Shown in pieces: positions 42,479 to 53,263 of a stretch of 64,000 nucleotides of DNA. Origin of the DNA: an uncultured Pelagibacteraceae bacterium (lineage in GTDB: Bacteria; Pseudomonadota; Alphaproteobacteria; Pelagibacterales; Pelagibacteraceae); assembly GCA_902576765.1 (NCBI GenBank), contig CACGWH010000005.1, positions 1 to 64,000 on the forward strand, read 5' to 3'. Each line of letters opens with the position of its first letter. Within the stretch, counting starts at the first letter, position 1. Below the pieces are notes generated by a model. The model was not told where the DNA came from. It was given only the letters and a program-made list of their open reading frames with translations, and ran no database searches. Position numbers and translations under genes: made by a program.

Positions 42479-43108
42479 ATGTTTAAATATAAAATCATAG
42501 ATAACTTTTTAAATGAGGATGATTTTATTAAATTAAATTCTATTAAACTCGACGAAATTTCACAAAATTCGATAAAAATTTACCACAATGAGATAGACAG
42601 AGATAATAAGATTATAACAAACTCTTTAGACCAAGAAATAATAAAAGGTTTACATAAAAATTATCATGCGAAAGCATTCAAGATTTTAGAGGAATTGAAT
42701 TATGAAAAATCCCAACTTTATGAGTATTCTGATTTTACAATTATCAAAACAGGTAAAAATTATAGATTTCCAATCCATGATGATACCCCGAACAAAATAT
42801 TGAGTGGAGTAATTTATTTAAGTCCTAAGATAAACACTGGCACAATTTTATATGATGATAAACAAGGTAATAATAAACATACCATCGAGTGGAAACGAAA
42901 TCGTTCATTATTTTTTTCAAGAAGAGAAAGGGAGAGTTGGCATTCATATGAAGGTAATAATATTTCAGATAGAATTGCTTTAGTTTACAATTTGATGACT
43001 ACACAAATTAAAAAAGTTTACGAAATAGAGAAAAAAAGCTACATTCTAGGTAATTTAAGATGGAGGTTAAACCCTCACTTATATAATTATTTTAAACTAT
43101 ACTTTTGA
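42479..43108 (+). CDS. 2OG-Fe(II) oxygenase-like protein
   Basis: 'RFPIHDDTPNKILSGVIYLSPKINTGTILYD...NRSLFFSRRERESWHSYEG...RIALVYNLM' with HxD...H pattern. Confidence 0.65.
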   Translation: MFKYKIIDNFLNEDDFIKLNSIKLDEISQNSIKIYHNEIDRDNKIITNSLDQEIIKGLHKNYHAKAFKILEELNYEKSQLYEYSDFTIIKTGKNYRFPIHDDTPNKILSGVIYLSPKINTGTILYDDKQGNNKHTIEWKRNRSLFFSRRERESWHSYEGNNISDRIALVYNLMTTQIKKVYEIEKKSYILGNLRWRLNPHLYNYFKLYF

Positions 43109-43968
43109 TTAAAAAATTTTCATTTATAATATTTAAATTAATAGAATTTATTGATTTTATTTTAAAAAAAACAATCAATAAAACATTTATTGTTTATTTA
43201 AATGGACTCCTGATCAGGAAAACTTATAAAAGTAAAAATATATTGGGAAAAAAAATAAACTTTTTTACTCCTAATGAACTCACATATTCAAGAGTAGTTA
43301 ATTTTTTTAACTCTGAGCCAGAAACATTAGAGTGGATTGATAGTTTTGATAAAGATGAAAAAATAATCTTTTGGGATATTGGTGCAAATATAGGACTTTA
43401 CTCTATCTATAATACTCTAAAGAATAAACATTCTGAGACGATATCTTTTGAACCATCAAGTTCAAATTTAAGAATATTTACTAGGAATATCTCAATTAAT
43501 AATTTAGAAAATAATATTAAACTATTCCCCATACCTCTTACTAATAAACAGAACTCGTTTCAAATTATGAACGAGGGTGACTTCATTGAAGGAGGAGCAC
43601 TTAACTCTTTTGGAGAAAGATTTAATTTTGAAGGAAAAAAATTTGAAAGTAAGATGAAGTATAATTTATATGGAACATCAATTAATTATTTAATTAATAA
43701 TAAAATTCTTAAGGTTCCTAACTATATTAAAATCGATGTTGATGGAATTGAACATTTAATTCTTGAGGGTGCAGATCAATATTTGAGTGATAGTAGAATA
43801 AAAAGCTTATCAATAGAAATAAATGAAAATTTTAATGATCAATTAAATAAAGTATTAGATATCATGAAAAAAAATAAATTTAAAATACTTCATAAAAAAC
43901 AAAATAAAGAACTTTCTTTAGATGATGGAAAATTTAGTAAAACATTTAATTATATTTTCATTAGATAG
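43105..43968 (+). CDS. FkbM-family methyltransferase
   Basis: 'IIFWDIGANIGLYSIYNTLKNKHSETISFEPSSSNLRIFTRNISINNLENNI', 'PNYIKIDVDGIEHLILEGA'. Confidence 0.85.
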   Translation: MIKKFSFIIFKLIEFIDFILKKTINKTFIVYLNGLLIRKTYKSKNILGKKINFFTPNELTYSRVVNFFNSEPETLEWIDSFDKDEKIIFWDIGANIGLYSIYNTLKNKHSETISFEPSSSNLRIFTRNISINNLENNIKLFPIPLTNKQNSFQIMNEGDFIEGGALNSFGERFNFEGKKFESKMKYNLYGTSINYLINNKILKVPNYIKIDVDGIEHLILEGADQYLSDSRIKSLSIEINENFNDQLNKVLDIMKKNKFKILHKKQNKELSLDDGKFSKTFNYIFIR

Positions 43969-43988
43969 GTAATAAAAAACCTTTGCAC

Positions 43989-46649
43989 CTAATCTTTGTA
44001 TAATTCAGCTTGTGCGGCTGCTAATCTTGCAATCGGAACTCTATAAGGTGAACAAGAAACATAATTTAAACCTACCTTTGAACAAAATTTTATACTTTTT
44101 GGATCACCTCCGTGTTCACCACAAATACCCAGTTTTATTTCCTTGTTTTGTTTTTTTCCTTTATAAACTGCGATTTCAATTAAGTCCTCAACTCCTTCAT
44201 CAATTGATACGAAAGGATCAATAGAAAAAATCTTGTTATCAATATAATCATTTAAAAACTTTCCACTATCATCACGACTAATTCCGAAAGTTGTTTGAGT
44301 TAAATCATTTGTTCCGAAACTAAAAAATTCAGCATGTTTTGCTATTTCTTTTGCTTTGATTGCTGCTCTAGGTAGCTCAATCATTGTGCCTACAAGATAA
44401 TCTACTTTTACTTTATTTTCTTTTTCTACTTGCCCTGCTACTCTAATGACTAAATTTTTCATAATCTTTATCTCTGCCTCAGTAGAGACAAGTGGAATCA
44501 TAATTTCTGGAAATGCAAATTTTTGTTTATTTTTTTTTAACTCAGATAATGCTTCAAAAATTGCACGACATTGCATTTCATAAATTTCAGGAAATGAAAT
44601 ACCTAATCTACATCCTCTATGACCTAACATGGGATTTTGTTCATGGAGTTCGTCAATTCTGCTTTTTACATCATTTAAGTCTGTTTCAACTACTTTTGAA
44701 ACTTCAAAAATTTCTTTTTCTGATCTTGGTAAAAATTCATGTAAAGGTGGATCAAGTAATCTAACTGTGACAGGCAGACCATGCATGATCTTAAATATTT
44801 CCATAAAATCTTTTTTTTGATGTGGTAAAAGTTTCCTAAGTGCCTTAGCTCTATCTTCTTGAGTTTTTGATAAAATCATTTCTCTAACTGATAAAATTCT
44901 CTCTTCATCAAAAAACATATGTTCTGTTCTACAAAGACCAATTCCCTCCGCGCCAAAATCCCTTGCTATTTTTGTATCTATAGGAGTTTCAGAGTTCGTT
45001 CTAACTTTTAATTTTCTAATATTATCTGCCCAACTCATTAATTTTGAGAAATCACCTGAAATTTCTGGTTTTACAGTAGGTACTTCACCTAAAATTATTC
45101 TTCCAGTAGATCCATCAATAGTAATTACATCTCCTTCTCTAACTTCAACTGATGGAGTTTTGAAAGTTTTTTTTTCATAATTAATATCAATTTCACTCGA
45201 ACCCGAAACACAAGGCCTTCCCATTCCTCTTGCCACTACAGCAGCATGACTAGTCATTCCACCTCTTGCAGTCAAAATTCCTTTTGCTGCGTGCATCCCT
45301 TGAATATCTTCAGGTGATGTCTCTACTCGCACTAAGATTGTATCTTGCATCATATCATTCAATCTCTCAGCTTCTTCAGAAGTAAAAACTACTTTACCAC
45401 TGGCCGCTCCCGGAGATGCTGGAAGCCCAGTTGCTATTACCTCAATTTTACTTTTTTCGTCTAGCGTTGGGTGTAATAATGTGTCTAGAGAATTGGGATC
45501 AATTCTTAAAATTGCATCTTTTTTTGAAATCAAATTTTCTTTAACCATATCAACTGCAATTTTTACAGCTGATTTTGAGGTTCTTTTGCCTGACCGAGTT
45601 TGTAATATCCAAAGATTATTATTTTCAACTGTAAACTCTACGTCTTGCATATCTTTATAATGTTTTTCTAATTTCTTTAGAATTTTATACAACTCTTTAA
45701 AAACTTTAGGCATCGACTGTTCCATTGATGCTTCTTTAACTTTTGCATCTTTTTTTGCTTTGTTAGTTATGTATTGTGGTGTTCTAGTTCCTGCTACAAC
45801 ATCTTCACCTTGAGCATTAATTAGGTATTCACCATAAATTTCATTTGATCCATCTGAGGGATTTCTTGTAAATACAACACCTGTTGCACAATCATTTCCC
45901 ATATTTCCAAAAACCATAGATTGAACATTTACTGCTGTTCCCCATTCAGAAGGTATCTGGTTTATTTTTCTATAAATTTTTGCACGATTGCTTTCCCAAG
46001 ATAAAAACACTGCGCTTATAGCACCCAATAATTGCTGGAAAACATCTTGAGGAAAATCTTTTTTAGATTTTTCTTTAACAACATTTTTAAAATCTTTTAT
46101 TAATCCATCCCAATCATCTTCATCTAAATCTGTATCTAAAAGAACTCCTTTAGTTAATTTATAATTTTCAATCAATTCCTCAAAATGATAGCTTTCAACA
46201 CCCATAACTACATTTCCGTACATTTGAATAAATCTTCTATAGCTATCTTTAGCAAATCTTCCATTTGATGTTTTTTTTGCTAGAGCATTGACTGTTTTAT
46301 CATTTAAACCAAGATTCAAAATTGTATCCATCATACCTGGCATTGATACTCTAGCTCCTGATCTAACTGATAAAAGGAGTGGATTCTTTAAATCACCAAA
46401 TTTTTTAAAAACATCTTTTTCTATTACTTTTAGTTCTTTCTTTATTTGATGAATTAATCTTGAATTTAACTTTTTTTTATTCTTAAAAAATATTTCACAA
46501 ACTTTCGTGGATATGGTAAATCCTGGTGGCACGGGTAGACCCATTCTACCCATTTCAGATAAATTAGCACCTTTGCCGCCTAAAAAGTTTTTTGGATTTT
46601 TTATTTTTTTGGAATCTTTAGACTTAAAGTTTAAAATTAACTTATTCAT
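43989..46649 (-). CDS. ppdK: Pyruvate, phosphate dikinase
   Basis: 'LGGKGANLSEMGRMGLPVPPGFTIST', 'GILTARGGMTSHAAVVARGMGRPCVSG', 'LGICGEHGGDPKSIKFC'. Confidence 0.97.
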   Translation of the reverse strand: MNKLILNFKSKDSKKIKNPKNFLGGKGANLSEMGRMGLPVPPGFTISTKVCEIFFKNKKKLNSRLIHQIKKELKVIEKDVFKKFGDLKNPLLLSVRSGARVSMPGMMDTILNLGLNDKTVNALAKKTSNGRFAKDSYRRFIQMYGNVVMGVESYHFEELIENYKLTKGVLLDTDLDEDDWDGLIKDFKNVVKEKSKKDFPQDVFQQLLGAISAVFLSWESNRAKIYRKINQIPSEWGTAVNVQSMVFGNMGNDCATGVVFTRNPSDGSNEIYGEYLINAQGEDVVAGTRTPQYITNKAKKDAKVKEASMEQSMPKVFKELYKILKKLEKHYKDMQDVEFTVENNNLWILQTRSGKRTSKSAVKIAVDMVKENLISKKDAILRIDPNSLDTLLHPTLDEKSKIEVIATGLPASPGAASGKVVFTSEEAERLNDMMQDTILVRVETSPEDIQGMHAAKGILTARGGMTSHAAVVARGMGRPCVSGSSEIDINYEKKTFKTPSVEVREGDVITIDGSTGRIILGEVPTVKPEISGDFSKLMSWADNIRKLKVRTNSETPIDTKIARDFGAEGIGLCRTEHMFFDEERILSVREMILSKTQEDRAKALRKLLPHQKKDFMEIFKIMHGLPVTVRLLDPPLHEFLPRSEKEIFEVSKVVETDLNDVKSRIDELHEQNPMLGHRGCRLGISFPEIYEMQCRAIFEALSELKKNKQKFAFPEIMIPLVSTEAEIKIMKNLVIRVAGQVEKENKVKVDYLVGTMIELPRAAIKAKEIAKHAEFFSFGTNDLTQTTFGISRDDSGKFLNDYIDNKIFSIDPFVSIDEGVEDLIEIAVYKGKKQNKEIKLGICGEHGGDPKSIKFCSKVGLNYVSCSPYRVPIARLAAAQAELYKD

Positions 46650-48714
46650 TATTGGCTTTTAAAAATTGAAAATTTATATAATTCTGAAACGTTTTACATA
46701 ACATATTAATAAGTTCCAAACGGTTTTTTCGTAAAATTTCGTTATCTTCATTAACTTTTACGTTATCAAAAAATTCAAAAACTTCTTTTTTAGTTTCAGA
46801 AAGGATTAATAATGATTTCTCATAGTTTTCATTGCTGTGAACATTAGAAAAATATTTCTTAATATCATTAATCTTTTTGTATAAATTTTTTTCAAAATCA
46901 CTTTTAAAAATTCCAGGATCAGTTTCATCATTTATTTCAATTTCATTATTCCTCATCTCATGATCTAAAATGTTGGAAGCTCTCTTATAACTCGAATTAA
47001 TGTCCATACCAATTTGACTATTAATTACTTTGTTAAGACATTTTGCTTTTTCAAAAGATGAAAATAATTTATTTAATGAAAATGATGATAAAGTAGCATC
47101 AATTATATCGTAACGTATTTCTTTCTCTTTAAGATAGTATCTAAATCTATCTTTTAAAAAATTGTTTAATTCTTTTAGTAAATCTTTGTTATCAAGATTG
47201 TAACCTTGATCTTCGAACAAACGTGAGGAATAATTCAAGAGATCATCTATTTTTAAATTTTTTTTGTTTTCTATTGTAGTTCTTATAATACCTAGAGCTA
47301 TTCTCCTTAATGCTAATGGATCTTTTGAACTTGTGGGTTTTTCATTTATACCAAAAAAACCAACTAAGGTATCAATTTTGTCTGTAATTGATAACGCAAT
47401 ACTGAATGGTTTTTTTGGGACCATCGAATTGAGGCCAATCGGTAAATATTGCTCAGAAATGGCCACAGAAATATCTTTATCAAATCCTTGATATTTAGAA
47501 AAATACCCTCCCATAAGTCCTTGGAGTTCAGGAAATTCACCTACAAGATCTGAAGTAAGATCAGTCTTACAAATTGATGCTGTCAATTCTATTTTTTCTT
47601 TACTAATTAACAATTCATCTGATATCAATCCTCCAATTTTTCTCATTCGCTGAACTTTATCGAAATAAGATCCTAGACCTTTAAAAAAATTCATTGATTT
47701 TAATTCTGATACCTTTTTAACTAAATTTTGAGTTTTATCTTTATTCCAAAAGAATTCAGCATCACTTAATCTTGCATCAACCACTCTTTCATTGCCAATT
47801 TTAATAAGTCCTTTTTGGTCTTTTTTATTTGTTACAATCAAAAACTCATTCGTTATTTCATTTTTATCATTAAATGTTGGAAAATATTTTTGATGAAACT
47901 CCATTGTTAAGGTTAAAATCTCTTTAGGAACTGATAAAAATTTCTTATCAAACTTACATAATAAAACATTTGGGCTATCTACTAAATTAATCACCTCATC
48001 CATTAATTTAGGATTTTCATTAATTTTTAATCCTTTTTTTTCTAGTATTTTTGAAAAAGATTTATTTATTATTTTTAATCTTTTATTTTGATTAATAATA
48101 ATTCCATTATTTTCAAAAAATTTTTCATATTTCTTAAAATTTTCAAAAGATTTTTTTTTATCTTCAAAATCTTTATCTAAAAAAGTCAGATTAGAGGAAA
48201 CTAAATGATGAAATTTGAAACTTATAATTTTTTTATCAAATATTGATAAAATTGATTTTAATGGTCTTCCCCAATTTAAATCAAATTCGCCCCATTTCAT
48301 TGACTTTTTCCATTGGTAATTGCTTAAAATTTTTGGAATAAATTCAGTGAGTAAATCATGTGTTTTTAGTGATGTTGCCAAAGTTTTGTAAAAATAAAAT
48401 TCATCCTTTTCAGTTTTTTTTTTAAATACATCCTTTTTGTCAATTTTATTTGATCTCAAAAATCCTTCCAATGCTTGTTCTGGAGCGCTAGTTTTAGGAC
48501 CTCTTATCTCTTTAGATTTAATTTTGATTTTTTTATCTAAACCTTCAAAGACTAAAACTAATCTGTTTGGAGTTGAAAAAGAAAAACTTTTTTTTGATTT
48601 AATTGATTTTTCATCAAATAAATTTTTAAAATCCTCAAAAATTTTTTCTCTTAAATGTTTCTGGAGCCCAGCAGGAATTTCCTCACTAAATAACTCTAAA
48701 AAAAATTCTGACAT
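46642..48714 (-). CDS. glyS: Glycine--tRNA ligase beta subunit
   Basis: 'FFLELFSEEIPAGLQ', 'RRIALGIIRTTIEN'; adjacent to glyQ. Confidence 0.95.
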   Translation of the reverse strand: MSEFFLELFSEEIPAGLQKHLREKIFEDFKNLFDEKSIKSKKSFSFSTPNRLVLVFEGLDKKIKIKSKEIRGPKTSAPEQALEGFLRSNKIDKKDVFKKKTEKDEFYFYKTLATSLKTHDLLTEFIPKILSNYQWKKSMKWGEFDLNWGRPLKSILSIFDKKIISFKFHHLVSSNLTFLDKDFEDKKKSFENFKKYEKFFENNGIIINQNKRLKIINKSFSKILEKKGLKINENPKLMDEVINLVDSPNVLLCKFDKKFLSVPKEILTLTMEFHQKYFPTFNDKNEITNEFLIVTNKKDQKGLIKIGNERVVDARLSDAEFFWNKDKTQNLVKKVSELKSMNFFKGLGSYFDKVQRMRKIGGLISDELLISKEKIELTASICKTDLTSDLVGEFPELQGLMGGYFSKYQGFDKDISVAISEQYLPIGLNSMVPKKPFSIALSITDKIDTLVGFFGINEKPTSSKDPLALRRIALGIIRTTIENKKNLKIDDLLNYSSRLFEDQGYNLDNKDLLKELNNFLKDRFRYYLKEKEIRYDIIDATLSSFSLNKLFSSFEKAKCLNKVINSQIGMDINSSYKRASNILDHEMRNNEIEINDETDPGIFKSDFEKNLYKKINDIKKYFSNVHSNENYEKSLLILSETKKEVFEFFDNVKVNEDNEILRKNRLELINMLCKTFQNYINFQFLKANNE

Positions 48715-48715
48715 T

Positions 48716-49597
48716 TTATGTTTGTGTCTCTACCCAAATTGCAGCAGCTTGTTTTGTGATTTCTCTTATTCGACCTATATATTCAGCTCTTTGAGCAACA
48801 CTGATAGCTCCACGAGCATCTAATACATTAAATATGTGGCTTGCTTTCAAACATTGGTCATATGCAGGTAAAGATACTCCTTTTTCAACTAATGATTTTG
48901 CCTCATCTTCATGCATATCAAATATCTTAAATAAATTTTCTGTATTAGCATGCTCGAAGTTATAAGCTGAAAACTCTTTTTCTGATTGATGAAAAACTTT
49001 TCTATATTCAATACCTTCATTATTCCAAACTAAATCATAAACGTTTTTTTTCTGTTGGGTAAACATACAAATTCTTTCAAGACCGTAAGTTATTTCTACT
49101 GAAACAGGTTTGCATTCAAAACCTGCCATTTGTTGAAAATATGTAAATTGAGATATTTCCATTCCATCACACCATACTTCCCAACCAAGACCTGCGGCTC
49201 CTAGTGTTGGACTTTCCCAATCATCTTCAACAAATCTAATATCATGGTCTTTATGATTAATTCCTATTACCGACAAACTATTTAAATAAAGTTTTTTAAT
49301 ATTTAATGGAGAAGGTTTAATTATAACTTGAAATTGATAATAATGCTGAAGTCTGTTTGGGTTATCTCCATATCTTCCATCTGTGGGTCTTCGTGAAGGT
49401 TGGACATAGGCTGCTTTCCATGGCTTAGGCCCAAGTGATCTTAAAGTAGTAGCTGGATGAAATGTTCCAGCTCCAACTTCCATATCATAAGGTTGTAAAA
49501 TTACACACCCATTTTTACTCCAAAACTTTTGTAAATTAATAATTGTATCTTGGAAAGTTTGAAATTTTGGTTTTTTTTTATTTCTATTAGAGGCCAT
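48716..49597 (-). CDS. glyQ: Glycine--tRNA ligase alpha subunit
   Basis: '[68 protein letters not shown]'. Confidence 0.98.
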   Translation of the reverse strand: MASNRNKKKPKFQTFQDTIINLQKFWSKNGCVILQPYDMEVGAGTFHPATTLRSLGPKPWKAAYVQPSRRPTDGRYGDNPNRLQHYYQFQVIIKPSPLNIKKLYLNSLSVIGINHKDHDIRFVEDDWESPTLGAAGLGWEVWCDGMEISQFTYFQQMAGFECKPVSVEITYGLERICMFTQQKKNVYDLVWNNEGIEYRKVFHQSEKEFSAYNFEHANTENLFKIFDMHEDEAKSLVEKGVSLPAYDQCLKASHIFNVLDARGAISVAQRAEYIGRIREITKQAAAIWVETQT

Positions 49598-50393
49598 ATT
49601 TTTGCCAAACTGATTTTTCCTCTAATATATTTGCTAATTGATCAACATGGTCATTTGAAGACGCTAATTTTTTACTAAGCCAACTTTTTGACTTTTCAAA
49701 TTTTTTAATAATGATATCTTCTCCAAATCTTTCTCTTAATATCTGATTTGCATTTCCAATCTCATCTATCAAACCAAGATCTTTAGCTTTTCTTCCTGAC
49801 CAAAACTCGCCTGAAAATAATTCTACATCAGATTTTTTCAGTTTTGATGACCTACTTTTTTCGACCACTTCTATAAAATCTTTGTGTAAATCTAATTGGA
49901 TATTTTTTAATCTTTCGATGTCCTCTTTTTTTTCATCTAGAAATGGGTCTAATGTACTTTTATTTTTCCCAGCAGTATGCACTCTTCTCTCGACACCTAT
50001 CTTTTTTATCAACTCTGTAAAACCAAAAGAAGAGTAGATAACTCCTATCGAGCCTATTATTGAGCTTGAGTTTGCATAAATTTCATCACCAGCACATGCA
50101 ATCAGATATCCACCTGAAGCCGCTACATCCTCAGCAAAAACTATCACTTTTTTTTTATTTTTTTTTGCCTGATGTCTAATTAGACTATAAATTAGATGAG
50201 ATTGAACAGGAGAACCTCCAGGAGAGTTTATTGTAATAGCCACACATGGTGCTTTTTTAACTGAAAAAGCTTTTGAAATAATCTCCTCTTGACCAGAAAA
50301 ATCTATACCTTGTTTAAATTTACCAACATTTCCAATCACACCACTTAGCTTTATATGTGGAATAATTTTTTTCTTTTTAAATAAAGAGAACAT
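49587..50393 (-). CDS. S49-family peptidase (SppA/SohB-like)
   Basis: '[17 protein letters not shown]', '[36 protein letters not shown]'. Confidence 0.9.
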   Translation of the reverse strand: MFSLFKKKKIIPHIKLSGVIGNVGKFKQGIDFSGQEEIISKAFSVKKAPCVAITINSPGGSPVQSHLIYSLIRHQAKKNKKKVIVFAEDVAASGGYLIACAGDEIYANSSSIIGSIGVIYSSFGFTELIKKIGVERRVHTAGKNKSTLDPFLDEKKEDIERLKNIQLDLHKDFIEVVEKSRSSKLKKSDVELFSGEFWSGRKAKDLGLIDEIGNANQILRERFGEDIIIKKFEKSKSWLSKKLASSNDHVDQLANILEEKSVWQKYGL

Positions 50394-50506
50394 TTTTAAT
50401 ATTTATAGAATTTTTTTATGAATATAAAGACACCTTATAATTGAAGATTCAGGTGCGTCAATTGATAAGTATCAATAGAAACCTATTGTACTAATTTGCT
50501 CGATAA

Positions 50507-51520
50507 ATGGGAAGTGTAATACAATTAAAAAACAAAATTAATAATTCATATTTTCAACTAAAAAATTCAGTTGAGGACAAATTGATGTTAGTTGAAGAAA
50601 AAATTAAGTCTAAATTAGAGAGCAATGTAGACTTAGTTGAGAAAATGACAAACTATCATCTAGATACGGGTGGAAAAAGATTAAGGGCCTTACTAACTCT
50701 AGGTTCTGCAAAATTATGTGGATATGGAAAAGGGACTAGGGATATAAATTTAGCTGCTTGTGTAGAACTTATTCACTCAGCAACTTTAATGCACGATGAT
50801 GTAATAGATAATGGATTTATTAGAAGAGGCAGAAAAACTTTAAACAAAGTTTGGGATAACCATTCTTCTGTTTTAGTTGGAGATTATTTACTTAGTAGGT
50901 GTTTTGAAATGATGGTAGATGATGGAAATATTGAAGTTTTAAAATTATTATCTTCAACTTCTTCTAAAATTGCTCAAGGTGAAGTTCTACAGTTACAACA
51001 TAGAGGTGAGGTGGATATGTTAGAGGAAACTTATTTAAGAATAATTTCTGCAAAAACTGCTGAATTATTTGCTGCAGCTACCAAAGTTGGTGCAATTCTG
51101 TCAGATGTGACATCAAAAGAAAAAGAGGCTTTAGAATTTTATGGAAAGAATTTGGGATTAACTTTTCAAATAGCTGATGATACTTTAGATTACAATTCAG
51201 AGTCAAAATTATTTGGAAAAAAAATTGGCAAAGATTTTTATGAAGGAAAAATTACTCTGCCAATAATCTTGTTATTTCAAAGAGCAAATCTTCATGAAAA
51301 GGAAAGTCTTAAAGGTATTTTTTTAAAAGATAGTAGAGATGAAAATGATTTTAATTATACATTATCTTTAATTAAGCAATATGAAATTATTAAAAAATGT
51401 TATCAAAAAGCAAATCATTATATAAATTTAGCGTCAAACTCATTATCAATATTTAAAGACTGTAATGAAAAAAATATTTTTGAAAATTTGACTTCATTTA
51501 GTTTGTCAAGAGATTTTTAG
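50507..51520 (+). CDS. ispB: Polyprenyl diphosphate synthase (octaprenyl/decaprenyl type)
   Basis: 'GGKRLRALLTLGSAKLCGY', 'LMHDDVIDNGFIRRGRKTLN', 'FQIADDTLDY'. Confidence 0.9.
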   Translation: MGSVIQLKNKINNSYFQLKNSVEDKLMLVEEKIKSKLESNVDLVEKMTNYHLDTGGKRLRALLTLGSAKLCGYGKGTRDINLAACVELIHSATLMHDDVIDNGFIRRGRKTLNKVWDNHSSVLVGDYLLSRCFEMMVDDGNIEVLKLLSSTSSKIAQGEVLQLQHRGEVDMLEETYLRIISAKTAELFAAATKVGAILSDVTSKEKEALEFYGKNLGLTFQIADDTLDYNSESKLFGKKIGKDFYEGKITLPIILLFQRANLHEKESLKGIFLKDSRDENDFNYTLSLIKQYEIIKKCYQKANHYINLASNSLSIFKDCNEKNIFENLTSFSLSRDF

Positions 51521-52143
51521 GGACTTAAAAGATTTTTTGTCCAACTACCATTTTTATCTAAAGAATACTTTAATCTTTCATGTATTCTATTATCTCCATC
51601 TAACCAAAATTCAATTGTGGAAGGTGTTAAATTCCAACCAGACCAATGGCTTGGTCTAGGTACATTATCTTTATCATTATATTTTTTTTTATAATTCTCT
51701 AAAGCATCTAAAAGTTCATCTCTAGTTTGGAGAATACTGCTTTGTTTTGAGGCCCAAGCACCTATTCTGCTATCATATGCTCTAGAGTTATAGTACTCAT
51801 CGGCAGTTTGATCATCTACTTGTTTCAACGTTCCAACTATCCTTATTTGTCTTAGTAGACTTTTCCAATGAAAGCACATTGTAGCATTTGGGTTTTCTTT
51901 AATTTCATTTCCTTTCTGACTGTTTAAATTTGTATAAAAAACAAATCCTTTTTCACTATGACCTTTGAGTAGAACCATTCTTACTGAGGGAATTCCCTCT
52001 TTATTTGCGGTACCAAGTGCTAAAGCATTTGGATCATTAATTTCTTTTTTTTTAGCTTCCTCGAACCATCTTTGAAATAGTTCAAATGGATTATCTAGAT
52101 CTAAGAAGCATTTATTAAGCCCAAGTGAGTTTTTTTGATTCAT
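51517..52143 (-). CDS. pdxH: Pyridoxamine 5'-phosphate oxidase
   Basis: 'NALALGTANKEGIPSVRMVLLKGHSEKGFVFYTNLNSQKGNEI', 'RPSHWSGWNLTPSTIEFW'. Confidence 0.95.
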   Translation of the reverse strand: MNQKNSLGLNKCFLDLDNPFELFQRWFEEAKKKEINDPNALALGTANKEGIPSVRMVLLKGHSEKGFVFYTNLNSQKGNEIKENPNATMCFHWKSLLRQIRIVGTLKQVDDQTADEYYNSRAYDSRIGAWASKQSSILQTRDELLDALENYKKKYNDKDNVPRPSHWSGWNLTPSTIEFWLDGDNRIHERLKYSLDKNGSWTKNLLSP

Positions 52144-52176
52144 AATTTTAACAAAATAATCTATACAATATAAATA

Positions 52177-53260
52177 ATGTCATTTAATACTTTTGGAAAG
52201 TCTTTTCGTTTTACAACTTGGGGAGAATCCCATGGTCCAGCTATTGGGTGTATTATAGATGGGTGTCCACCACTAATACCATTAAAAGAAGCTGATATTC
52301 AAAAAGAATTAAATAAACGAAAACCAGGGCAATCTAAATTTACTACTCAAAGAAAGGAAAGTGACAGAGTTCAAATTCTTTCAGGAGTTTTCGAAGGAAA
52401 AACGACTGGAACTCCAATATCATTAATAATTTACAATGAGGATATGCGTACAAAGGATTATAATGATATTAAAGATAAATTTAGACCAGGACACGCTGAT
52501 TTTACATATTTTAAGAAATATGGAATAAGAGACTACAGAGGTGGTGGTAGATCATCTGCTAGAGAAACAGCTACAAGAGTTGCAGCGGGTGCTGTGGCAA
52601 AAAAAGTTTTAGAAAATAAATTAGGAAAAAAATTTAAAATTACCGGAGCTGTAACCCAACTTGGAATATTAGGGTGTGATACCAATAAATGGGATAATAA
52701 AATAATTTCTAAAAACCCATTTTTTTGCCCAGATAAATCAATGTTAAAAATTTGGGAAAAATATCTATTAAACATTAGAAAAGCTGGCTCATCATGTGGG
52801 GCAATAATTGAAGTAAGAGCAAATGGTATTCCTGCTGGATTAGGTGCACCTATATACTCAAAATTAGACTCAGACATTGCATCAGCTATGATGAGTATAA
52901 ATGCTGTAAAAGGAGTTAATATTGGTTCAGGTATGAACTCAGCACAATTGTCGGGTGAGGAAAATTCAGATGAAATTTCTCAAAATAGAAAAAAAACAAA
53001 GTTTAAATCTAATAATGCTGGAGGTATTCTGGGGGGGCATTTCCTCAGGTCAAGAAATAATTGTTTCTTTTGCTGTAAAGCCAACCTCCTCAATTTTAAA
53101 AAGTAGAAAAACAATTAACAAGTTTGGAAAGAATACAAATATATCAGTAAAAGGTAGACATGATCCGTGTGTGGGTATTAGAGCTGTGCCTGTAGGTGAA
53201 GCAATGTTATCGTGTGTTCTATTAGATCATTATCTTCTACATAAAGCTCAGTGTGGTTAA
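52177..53260 (+). CDS. aroC: Chorismate synthase AroC, interrupted by an apparent single-base frameshift
   Basis: '[27 protein letters not shown]', '[30 protein letters not shown]'; frame changes at the G7 run 53031-53037, after which '[21 protein letters not shown]...[17 protein letters not shown]' continues in the next frame. Confidence 0.92.
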
Positions 53261-53263
53261 TTT

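Noticed and set aside
48000-48720. Poly-A/poly-T rich stretches in glyS as possible slippage or regulatory sites
   Set aside because: The reading frame is intact and such runs are common in AT-rich genomes.
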